Positions 57,271-64,000 of a stretch of 64,000 nucleotides of DNA are shown here, in pieces. The DNA comes from Paracoccus sp. R12_2 (GTDB lineage: Bacteria > Pseudomonadota > Alphaproteobacteria > Rhodobacterales > Rhodobacteraceae). How positions within the stretch are numbered: position 1 is the first letter of the stretch; every line of letters starts with the position of its first letter. A program made the position numbers and the translations under genes. The notes under the pieces are model-generated. The model was given only the letters and a program-made list of their open reading frames with translations. It ran no database searches and was not told the origin of the DNA. The stretch lies in assembly GCF_017744015.1 (NCBI RefSeq), contig NZ_JAGHRA010000007.1, positions 1 to 64,000 on the forward strand, in the 5' to 3' direction.

Positions 57271-58425
57271 TCAGACCTTTCTGCACAGTATGGCAAGGTA
57301 GAAGCCGTCCCCCGCATCCAGCGGAGTCCATGATTGCCGATGGACCCGCTGATACCTAGTGTCGCGATCCAGAAACCCGGCGATCTGGTCATCGTTTTCC
57401 GCATCGAGAACCGAGCATGTCATATAGGCCAAGTGCCCGCCGGGGCGCACCAGCGTGGCGACCCGATCCAGAATTTCCGACTGGGTTCTGACCAGCGCGG
57501 AAAGCGAACCGGGCGTCAGCCGCCATTTCATGTCAGGGCTGCGGCGCCACGTGCCAGACCCGGAACATGGAACATCGGCGACGACCAGATCGAACGGTCC
57601 CTGTGGCGTGCTGGAAATATTGACCCGCAGATCCGCACGCGCCGCGCGATCAGGCAGATCCTTCATCCGCTCGGTAGCGGCGTCGTGGGCAACAAGGCGC
57701 AACCCGTCCTGCCGCCCACCCAGCGCCAGGGTTTTGCCACCGCCGCCGGCACAGTAATCCAGGACGTGATCGCCCGACCGTAATGGAACCGTGGCACAGG
57801 CAAGTTGCGGCGACAGGTCCTGCAACTCGACCAGCCCCTTCAGATAGGCCTCGCTTCTCGCGATCCGGCGCTCACCCTCCAAGACCCGCAGAGCGGTCTG
57901 CAGGACACCATGCCGTTCCACATGCACGTCCGCTGCACGCAGCGATCCCATCGCTTCCTCGACGCTTGAACGACGCGGATTGACCCGCAGCCATACAGGT
58001 GCGCGGTGACGCATCGCCTCTGCCACCGCTGCCGCATCGGCCCCAAGCGAGGCTTTCCATTGCGGCCACAGCCAGTCTGGAACGTCCAACTCTTGTTCAA
58101 CGTCGGGCATATGACGACGCTCTTCGTATGTCAGGGACGAAGGCGCATGCCCGACACCTGTAAATACCTCATCGGGATCGCGACCAGACGCGCGCACATG
58201 ACCCAGCATCAGCCCCCTGCCGCCAGTCGCACTGCCGCCCAACCGGGCCAGACTGTCGCGTCGCCGCAGCGCATCGAAGACAAGGTCTCGAACCGCAGCC
58301 CTATCGCCGGATCCCGCGAAACGACTGTTGCGCGACCAGCGCAACAGCGCACGTTCAGCGGGCTCGCCGTCCAGAACATGGTCCAGAATATCGATCGCAG
58401 CGGCGATCCTGGCGGCTGGTGTCAT
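57271..58425 (-). CDS. rsmB: RsmB/NOP-family 16S rRNA m5C methyltransferase
   Basis: This 384-residue protein is of the RsmB/RsmF/NOP2 family. The N-terminal NusB-like helical region (about 1-85) is shortened. The Rossmann methyltransferase has VLDYCAGGGGKTLAL, VVADVPCSGSGTWRRSPD with the Cys that releases product, and MTCSVLDAEND with the catalytic Cys. It methylates a cytosine of 16S rRNA, with C967 the target of E. coli RsmB. It lies directly upstream of cckA on the same strand. Confidence 0.9.
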   Translation of the reverse strand: MTPAARIAAAIDILDHVLDGEPAERALLRWSRNSRFAGSGDRAAVRDLVFDALRRRDSLARLGGSATGGRGLMLGHVRASGRDPDEVFTGVGHAPSSLTYEERRHMPDVEQELDVPDWLWPQWKASLGADAAAVAEAMRHRAPVWLRVNPRRSSVEEAMGSLRAADVHVERHGVLQTALRVLEGERRIARSEAYLKGLVELQDLSPQLACATVPLRSGDHVLDYCAGGGGKTLALGGRQDGLRLVAHDAATERMKDLPDRAARADLRVNISSTPQGPFDLVVADVPCSGSGTWRRSPDMKWRLTPGSLSALVRTQSEILDRVATLVRPGGHLAYMTCSVLDAENDDQIAGFLDRDTRYQRVHRQSWTPLDAGDGFYLAILCRKV

Positions 58426-58557
58426 TCGGTATCATGTCCTGAGATCGTCACGACAACGTTCCTGCCACATCTGTCCCAATGTGAATAGCTGAACCGAAAC
58501 GAAGTGTCACCGACCGCTCTGACGGCCCCTGCGCCGGACCCTCGAAGACCTGTGCGG

Positions 58558-58749
58558 TCAGCGATCATCCTCGACATGGTCCGGCAAGCCGTCCAGGTCG
58601 GTAGAGGCGAAATCCTCCAACTCGTCCTCGGTCATGCTGTCATACATCTCGCGGGACGCGCCCTGAAGATCGGCGACCTTGGTCTCGCCGCGTTTTGCCG
58701 ATAACGCTGCGCCGGCGGCGCGTTGCTGGGCTTTGGATCTTGCTGGCAT
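58558..58749 (-). CDS. DUF3008 family small protein
   Basis: This 63-residue protein is MPARSKAQQRAAGAALSAKRGETKVADLQGASREMYDSMTEDELEDFASTDLDGLPDHVEDDR. The start MPA-SKAQQ-AAGAALSAKRGE and the later LEDFAST-GLP-HV identify DUF3008. The ATG at 58749 is preceded by GGAGG. Members are small, charged proteins of unknown function. It probably has its own transcript; the 132-base gap beyond its stop shows no other gene. Confidence 0.88.
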   Translation of the reverse strand: MPARSKAQQRAAGAALSAKRGETKVADLQGASREMYDSMTEDELEDFASTDLDGLPDHVEDDR

Positions 58750-58800
58750 GAGACACCTCCGACAGGTGAACGTCATCAACCTGCCGAGGGTTTCCACAGA

Positions 58801-59265
58801 TCAGTTCAGCAACCTGTCCTTGACCATCGGACCGACCATACCGAAATCCATCTGACCTGCATGGCGCTGCCGCAGATCGGCCATGACACGCCCCATGTCG
58901 CGGATGCTTGAAGCACCCAGATCGCTGATGACGCTGTCGATCGCGGACACGGTTTCTGCCTCGCTTAGCTGTCTTGGCAGAAACTCTTGAATGATCTCGA
59001 TTTCTTCCTGCTCTTGCGCAGCAAGCTCCAGCCGGCCGCCCTCTTCGTAGGCGCGCACCGATTCTTGACGCTGCTTGACCATCCTGGACATGATCGCGAC
59101 AAGCTCGGCTTCGGTCATCTCGCCGCCCTCGCCATCCCCGCCGCGCAGGGCGATCTCGCGATCCTTGACCGCCGCGCCGATCAGCCGCAGCGTGGACAGC
59201 CTTGTGCTGTCGCGTGACTTCATTGCATCCTTGGTGGCGGCTTGCAGTCTTGCTCGCAGATCCAT
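58801..59265 (-). CDS. GatB/YqeY domain protein
   Basis: This 154-residue protein, MDLRARLQAATKDAMKSRDSTRLSTLRLIGAAVKDREIALRGG...IIQEFLPRQLSEAE...MGRVMADLRQRHAGQMDFGMVGPMVKDRLLN, is a stand-alone YqeY. It resembles the tRNA-binding tail of the GatB amidotransferase subunit. The start at 59265 fits family length; an upstream extension of 25 codons is unlikely. It is divergent from carA. Confidence 0.92.
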   Translation of the reverse strand: MDLRARLQAATKDAMKSRDSTRLSTLRLIGAAVKDREIALRGGDGEGGEMTEAELVAIMSRMVKQRQESVRAYEEGGRLELAAQEQEEIEIIQEFLPRQLSEAETVSAIDSVISDLGASSIRDMGRVMADLRQRHAGQMDFGMVGPMVKDRLLN

Positions 59266-59389
59266 CAGACAGTCTCCCGGGAATATCCCTTGGGGCGCGC
59301 GCTTCTGGCACACGCCGCAAAGCAGGCGATGTAGGCGCAAGGCGCGCGGGAATCAAGCCGCCATGCCGTGCGCGGCGGTCCGGCGCGGC

Positions 59390-59418
59390 TTGACCTTCCT
59401 GCGCGTCGAACATATTCA
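59390..59418 (+). promoter_or_regulatory. probable carA promoter
   Basis: TTGACC (59390-59395), a 17-base spacer and TATTCA (59413-59418), 30 bases before the carA ATG. Confidence 0.5.
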
Positions 59419-59447
59419 CCGGCTGATTTCAGACCAGAGGTGCCGAC

Positions 59448-60596
59448 ATGGCCGCAAAACCGACCGCCTGCCTTGCGCTTGCCGACGGGACCGTCTTCTA
59501 CGGCCATGGCTTCGGCGCCACCGGAGAGGTGGTAGCCGAGTTGGTCTTCAACACCGCGATGACCGGCTACCAGGAGATCATGACTGATCCCTCTTACGCC
59601 AGCCAGATTGTCACCTTCACCTTTCCTCATATCGGCAACACCGGCGTCACCGGCGAAGATGACGAGGCGGCCGACCCTGTCGCCAGCGGCATTGTCGTGC
59701 GCTGGGACCCGACGCAGCCCTCGAACTGGCGCGCGGCTGGCCAGCTGCCCGTATGGATGTCGCGGCGCGGTCGCATCGGGATCGGCGGCGTGGATACGCG
59801 CCGGCTGACACGCGCGATCCGGCAACAGGGCGCCCCGCATGTCGTTCTGGCCCATGATCCGGACGGCAACTTCGATCTGGAAGCGATGATTGCGAAGGCG
59901 CGCGACTGGCAGGGGCTGGTCGGGCTGGACCTGGCGCGAGAGGTCAGCTGCGCGCAAGGGTATCGCTGGCAGGAAGGTGGCTGGGAATGGGGCCAGGGCT
60001 TCGGCACGTCGCCCGAGGAAAAACCCTTCAAGGTCGTAGCGCTGGATTATGGCGCAAAGCGCAACATCCTCAGGTCGCTGGTCTCTCATGGCGCCGACGT
60101 CACCGTGCTGCCGGCGACCGCCACCGCCGAAGAGGTGATGGCACACGAACCTGAAGGCGTGTTCCTGTCGAATGGCCCGGGCGATCCGGCCGCCACGGGC
60201 GAATACGCGGTGCCGATGATCCGCGACCTGTTGGCACGCGACATGCCGATCTTCGGGATCTGCCTGGGGCACCAGATGCTGGCGCTGGCACTGGGTGCGA
60301 AGACCGTCAAGATGAGCCACGGCCATCACGGCGCCAATCACCCCGTGCGCGACAACGAGACCGGCAAGGTCGAGATCACGTCGATGAATCACGGCTTCGC
60401 AGTGGACAGTCAGACCTTGCCAACGGGCGTGGTCGAAACCCATGTCAGCCTGTTCGACGGCAGCAATTGCGGTATCAGGGTCAGCGACAAGCCGGTCTTT
60501 TCCGTGCAGCACCATCCCGAGGCCTCACCGGGACCGCAGGACAGTCTGTATCTGTTCCGCCGCTTCGCCGATTCGATGCGTACCCGGCGCGGCTGA
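59448..60596 (+). CDS. carA: carbamoyl-phosphate synthase small subunit
   Basis: This 382-residue glutamine amidotransferase subunit feeds ammonia to CarB for arginine and pyrimidine synthesis. The N-terminal domain has LADGTVFYGHGFGATGEVVAELVFNTAMTGYQEIMTDPSYA. The class I domain has FLSNGPGDP, the nucleophile Cys in FGICLGHQML, and HPEASPGP. The gene for the large subunit is not adjacent in this window. Confidence 0.97.
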   Translation: MAAKPTACLALADGTVFYGHGFGATGEVVAELVFNTAMTGYQEIMTDPSYASQIVTFTFPHIGNTGVTGEDDEAADPVASGIVVRWDPTQPSNWRAAGQLPVWMSRRGRIGIGGVDTRRLTRAIRQQGAPHVVLAHDPDGNFDLEAMIAKARDWQGLVGLDLAREVSCAQGYRWQEGGWEWGQGFGTSPEEKPFKVVALDYGAKRNILRSLVSHGADVTVLPATATAEEVMAHEPEGVFLSNGPGDPAATGEYAVPMIRDLLARDMPIFGICLGHQMLALALGAKTVKMSHGHHGANHPVRDNETGKVEITSMNHGFAVDSQTLPTGVVETHVSLFDGSNCGIRVSDKPVFSVQHHPEASPGPQDSLYLFRRFADSMRTRRG

Positions 60597-60609
60597 GCAG
60601 GCCTTGCGC

Positions 60610-60624
60610 TTAACCTCTTCTTAA
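60610..60624 (+). promoter_or_regulatory. CtrA box upstream of the MshEN glycosyltransferase
   Basis: TTAACCTCTTCTTAA is a perfect TTAA-N7-TTAA site 44 bases before the glycosyltransferase ATG and 14 bases after carA. Confidence 0.6.
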
Positions 60625-60667
60625 CGGCTTTCGTGACAGGACTGGGCGTTCCCGGAAGGAATCGTCC

Positions 60668-62821
60668 ATGTCCGAACTCGCCGAGCTGACCCCGTCCACC
60701 CCGCTGGACCATGTAGATCCGCAGCGTGCGGCGCCGACATTCGCCCCGCGAAATCGGTTGCCTCTGGGTCAGATCCTTCTCGAGGACGGCGCGGTCGAGC
60801 CGGGGAACCTGCTGAAGGCGGTCGTGATGCGGCAGCGTCAGAAGGCGCGGCTTGGACAGATCCTGCAGTCGCAGGGCTGGGTGACGCCCGAGGCGCTGAC
60901 CCGTGCGCTGTCGCGGCAATGGCGCACCACCTTGGTCGATCCGGCGGCGACGCCCGCCGATCCGCGTCTGATCGATGCCGTCGGTGCCGGATTCTGCCTG
61001 ACCCACGGCATTCTGCCTTGGCGGCGCATCGGCGGCGTCACCTGGATCGCCACCGCACGCCCGGAACTGTTCCAGGCGCTCAGCCCGTCGCTACCCGCCG
61101 AATTCGGACAGATCCGCATGTTGCTGTGCTCAGAAGCACAAGTGCAGGACGCGATCCTGTCGCTACGCCGCAGCGCCATGGTCCGTGCCGCCGAGCTGCG
61201 CGTTCCCGCCGGCGAAAGCTGCCGGACCCGCAACGAACGCCGCACCGGCCAGCTGGCACTGGCGGTCATGGCTGCGATCGCGCTGGGTCTGTGGATGGTG
61301 CCCGTCTTGGTGCTGACCGCCTTGACCGCCTGGGCGGCGCTGACATTGCTGACCCAAACCGCGCTGAAGCTTGGCGCGTTCTTCGCCGCACTTCGTATCC
61401 GCGCCGAGCAGCGCGATCTTCGGCGGGCGGCACGTGCCGGACGAATCGCCTTGCCGCAGATGGATGGGGCGCTGCCGGTGATCTCGGTCATGGTGCCGCT
61501 GTTTCGGGAAAGCGATGTCGCGGGCAAGCTGGTGGCACGGCTGGCGCGTCTGGACTATCCGCGCGAACTGACCGACATCCTGCTGGTCATCGAGGCCGAC
61601 GACGAAGTGACGCGCAAGGCGCTGGAAGGCGCCCGGCTACCCGGATGGCTGCGCGTCGTCGAGGTGCCAGAAGGTCCGATCCAGACCAAGCCGCGTGCGC
61701 TGAACTATGCGCTGAATTTCTGTCGGGGCGAGATCGTGGGCGTCTGGGACGCCGAGGATCGGCCCGACCCCGATCAACTGCACAAGGTGGCGCGCGGATT
61801 TCATTTCGCGGCGGACGATGTCGCCTGCCTTCAGGGCGCGCTGGATTACTATAACCCGCGAACCAACTGGCTGGCGCGCTGCTTCACGGTCGAATACGCG
61901 GCGTGGTTCCGGGTCCTGTTGCCCGGCGTGGCCAGACTTGGGCTGGTGGTTCCCCTGGGCGGCACCACCCTGTTCTTCCGACGCGACGCGTTGGAGGCGG
62001 TCGATGCATGGGATGCATGGAATGTCACCGAAGACGCGGACCTGGGCGTCCGGCTGGCCCGGCGCGGCTGGCGAACCGAGATCCTTGATACCACCACCGA
62101 CGAAGAGGCGAACTGCCGCGCCCTGCCGTGGGTCAAGCAGCGATCTCGTTGGCTAAAGGGCTATGCGATGACCTGGGGCGTCCACATGCGCAATCCCGTC
62201 GCGTTGTGGCGCGATCTGGGCGCGTGGCGGTTCTGGGGATTCCAGATCCAGTTCTTCGGCACCCTCTCTCAGTATCTGCTGGCCCCGGTGCTGTGGAGCT
62301 TCTGGTTGCTGAGCCTTGGAGTGCCGCATCCGCTGCGTGCGCCGTTGTCGGGCATCTGGGGCGGGCATGCGATCACTGCCTTGTTCGCGATCTTCGTGAT
62401 CTCGGAACTGATCAGCATCGGCATCAACATGTGGGCCGTGCGGGGCGTCAAGCATCGACACCTGATTGCATGGGTGCCGACGCTGCATGTCTATTTTCCG
62501 CTTGGCTGCCTGGCCGGGTGGAAGGCGATCTACGAAGTCGTCGTCAAACCGTTCTATTGGGACAAGACCGCGCACGGCATTTTCGAGGCGACCGAGACCG
62601 ACGAGACGTCGCCACAATTGGACAATGGGACGGTTCAACTGCCTCTGTTGGGCCAGATCGGCGGGCGGACGCTGACCGAGTTGGCGGTGGAAACGGGAAA
62701 CAACACACCGACTCCGGGCGCAATTCTGCCACTTGCCGAGGTTGGGGGCGGGGGCGCTTTGCGCCCGGTCACAGCACCTGCCGATCAACCAAAGATCGGA
62801 TTGCGGCAGGCAGCTGGCTAA
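60668..62821 (+). CDS. membrane glycosyltransferase (GT2) with N-terminal MshEN domain
   Basis: This protein has 717 residues. Residues 32-55 and 61-84 form two 24-residue MshEN repeats with the standard five-residue spacer; the second (RLGQILQSQG..LTRALSRQ) matches the cyclic-di-GMP-binding consensus fully, the first deviates at both ends. Two helices follow (about 198-230). The GT2 domain has VWDAEDRPDP, TEDADLG and KQRSRWLKG (DxD, TED and QxxRW), then three or four C-terminal helices. This is the plan of processive polysaccharide synthases such as NfrB and XagB. The stop overlaps the convergent glnE stop. Confidence 0.92.
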   Translation: MSELAELTPSTPLDHVDPQRAAPTFAPRNRLPLGQILLEDGAVEPGNLLKAVVMRQRQKARLGQILQSQGWVTPEALTRALSRQWRTTLVDPAATPADPRLIDAVGAGFCLTHGILPWRRIGGVTWIATARPELFQALSPSLPAEFGQIRMLLCSEAQVQDAILSLRRSAMVRAAELRVPAGESCRTRNERRTGQLALAVMAAIALGLWMVPVLVLTALTAWAALTLLTQTALKLGAFFAALRIRAEQRDLRRAARAGRIALPQMDGALPVISVMVPLFRESDVAGKLVARLARLDYPRELTDILLVIEADDEVTRKALEGARLPGWLRVVEVPEGPIQTKPRALNYALNFCRGEIVGVWDAEDRPDPDQLHKVARGFHFAADDVACLQGALDYYNPRTNWLARCFTVEYAAWFRVLLPGVARLGLVVPLGGTTLFFRRDALEAVDAWDAWNVTEDADLGVRLARRGWRTEILDTTTDEEANCRALPWVKQRSRWLKGYAMTWGVHMRNPVALWRDLGAWRFWGFQIQFFGTLSQYLLAPVLWSFWLLSLGVPHPLRAPLSGIWGGHAITALFAIFVISELISIGINMWAVRGVKHRHLIAWVPTLHVYFPLGCLAGWKAIYEVVVKPFYWDKTAHGIFEATETDETSPQLDNGTVQLPLLGQIGGRTLTELAVETGNNTPTPGAILPLAEVGGGGALRPVTAPADQPKIGLRQAAG

Positions 62822-64000
62822 GTTGCCGGACCGGGCACGCAGGAACCGATGATCGACGCGGCCGCCGACAGCGCCGCGTCAAGCCTTTCCGCCAATGCAT
62901 CCAGATCGCCCTGCCCGGTTTCACGCAGTAGCAGTTCCTGGCCGCCTCGACCCAACTCCGTCATGTCCAGGGGCCGTTCGGTCAAAAGCCGCCCCGACGC
63001 GTGCAGCCGCCACAGAAGGCGCCAGATCGACGCCAAGCTGTCCGCCTGATCCCGATCCAGCAGTCCAGCCCGCCTGCCCGACCGTAACTGAGCCAGGGTG
63101 GCCCGGGACGGATCGCCGGCACGCAACGCGCAGGACTGTGCAAGAAGTTCGATATCCTGCAATCTGCCGGGGCCTGTCTTGGCCTCCCACCGGCCATCGG
63201 GGGTCTTCGCCGCAAAGATCCGTGCGCGCATCTGGGCAAGGTCGGGCATGACACGCGCGTCCTTGCCCCTGTCGCGCAGCACCTTCAGGCGCAGCGCCTC
63301 TACACGCTCTGCAAGATCGGTGCCGGCGGCCCCTGCAGTGGCAACGATGCGGGCCCGTGTCAGGGCCAGATGCTCCCACGTCCAGGCCTCGGTCATCTGG
63401 TAGTTCTCGAAGCTTTGCACCGAGGTGGCGACGGGGCCCTGCCGGCCCGACGGCCGCAGCCGCATGTCCACCTCGTATAGCCGCCCTTCGGCGGTCGGCG
63501 CGGACAGGGCCGTGATCATCGCCTGTGTCAGCCGCGAATAATAGGCCCGGGTCGCAAGGGGCTTGGGGCCATCGGAACTGTCCACCCCGTCCGCGTCGTA
63601 GATCACGATCAGATCAAGGTCCGACGCCGCATTCAACATCCGCGCGCCAAGCGAGCCCATCCCCATCACCACGGCCCCGTTTCCGGGCGGCGGGCCATGA
63701 CGGCGCGCGAATTCGTCTGTCACGGCCGGAAACAGCGCCCGCACGCAGGCATCCGCCAGATCGGCATATTGCGTCCCCGCCTCGTCGGCATCGATCAGAC
63801 CGCGCAGGTGATGCACGCCGATGCGGAAGTGCCATTCATGCGCCCACCGCCGCGCGGCATCCAGCGCGCGTTCATAACCGCCATCCGGCGCGTCCAGCGC
63901 GGATCGCAGGATACGTCCCAGATTCTCGTCCAGCCCCGCCATGCCCGGCCATGGTGCGAAGAAGCTGCCGCCCAGCACCGCGTCCAGAACTGCGGAATGA
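62818..64000 (-). CDS. glnE: glutamine synthetase adenylyltransferase, 3' part (start beyond window)
   Basis: The frame is open to the last base. The first visible residues HSAVLDAVLGGSFFAPWPG join a family-typical interior region, so the 5' part lies to the right. The visible part is a GlnE nucleotidyltransferase unit: GMGSLGARMLNAASDLDLIVIYD with the Asp pair, then YEVDMRLRPSGRQGPVATSVQSFENYQMTEAWTWEHLALTRAR. GlnE adds or removes AMP on glutamine synthetase according to nitrogen status. It is convergent with the glycosyltransferase, overlapping by four bases. Confidence 0.93.
   Translation of the reverse strand, partial: HSAVLDAVLGGSFFAPWPGMAGLDENLGRILRSALDAPDGGYERALDAARRWAHEWHFRIGVHHLRGLIDADEAGTQYADLADACVRALFPAVTDEFARRHGPPPGNGAVVMGMGSLGARMLNAASDLDLIVIYDADGVDSSDGPKPLATRAYYSRLTQAMITALSAPTAEGRLYEVDMRLRPSGRQGPVATSVQSFENYQMTEAWTWEHLALTRARIVATAGAAGTDLAERVEALRLKVLRDRGKDARVMPDLAQMRARIFAAKTPDGRWEAKTGPGRLQDIELLAQSCALRAGDPSRATLAQLRSGRRAGLLDRDQADSLASIWRLLWRLHASGRLLTERPLDMTELGRGGQELLLRETGQGDLDALAERLDAALSAAASIIGSCVPGPAT

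Overview
The window is high-GC chromosomal DNA from an alphaproteobacterium of the order Rhodobacterales, most probably Paracoccus or a close relative. The best evidence is the aa3 cytochrome oxidase subunit I (558 residues, with all ligand positions at the Paracoccus denitrificans numbering) beside a cytochrome c550 gene. Supporting evidence includes CckA, an ATP12-type chaperone, a short-form adenylate kinase, a Rhodobacterales-type LuxR/LuxI pair, and a GTTC-N7-GTTC SOS box at recA. No identification was made by database search; all family calls are from motifs and recalled family sequences.

Layout. 1-2311 is the integrase end of a prophage or integrative element (two methyltransferase-related genes, an excisionase-like protein and a tyrosine recombinase) that stops just before an intact tRNA-Cys gene. 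2624-11902 is a housekeeping block: ppk2, a MetA-family homoserine acyltransferase, an ATPase, a FadL-like porin, guaB, DUF2244, ctaD, cycA and lipB. 12043-19750 holds tRNA-Leu and a nearly complete serine-cycle module: hydroxypyruvate reductase, malate-CoA ligase (mtkB, mtkA) and serine-glyoxylate aminotransferase on the minus strand, divergent from a LuxR-type regulator, malyl-CoA lyase and glycerate 2-kinase. 19776-23920 carries an SDR oxidoreductase and a peptide/nickel-type ABC transporter without a binding protein. 24119-26155 is a small accessory patch (ArsR regulator, NIPSNAP and ABM-domain proteins) followed by 520 bases without a gene that are rich in strong hairpins and may encode a structured RNA, then tRNA-Arg.

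26241-36165 is the rpmH-rnpA-yidD-yidC region, with ttcA and an EAL phosphodiesterase gene inserted before yidC, then MOSC, engB, argB and a SixA-like phosphatase. 36237-42906 contains a solute-binding protein, a chain of genes overlapping by four bases (crcB, rluC, gph, atp12) after rarA, and a quorum-sensing luxR-luxI pair. 43214-48432 is the distal part of the spc/alpha ribosomal operons (rplO-secY-adk-rpsM-rpsK-rpoA-rplQ), cut off from the rest of the ribosomal genes by non-ribosomal genes starting directly upstream of rplO. 48691-64000 carries small conserved genes, alaS, recA, a sulfotransferase-like gene, cckA, rsmB, yqeY, carA, a membrane glycosyltransferase with an N-terminal MshEN (cyclic-di-GMP-type) domain, and the 3' part of glnE.

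How it fits together. The serine-cycle block argues that the host can assimilate C1 units or glyoxylate. The right side is regulatory: perfect CtrA half-site pairs (TTAA-N7-TTAA) lie upstream of both cckA and the MshEN glycosyltransferase, and a near match precedes the sulfotransferase-like gene. Together with the EAL protein and the LuxR/LuxI pair this suggests a link between CckA-ChpT-CtrA, cyclic-di-GMP and cell-surface polysaccharide. That link is inferred from sequence sites only.
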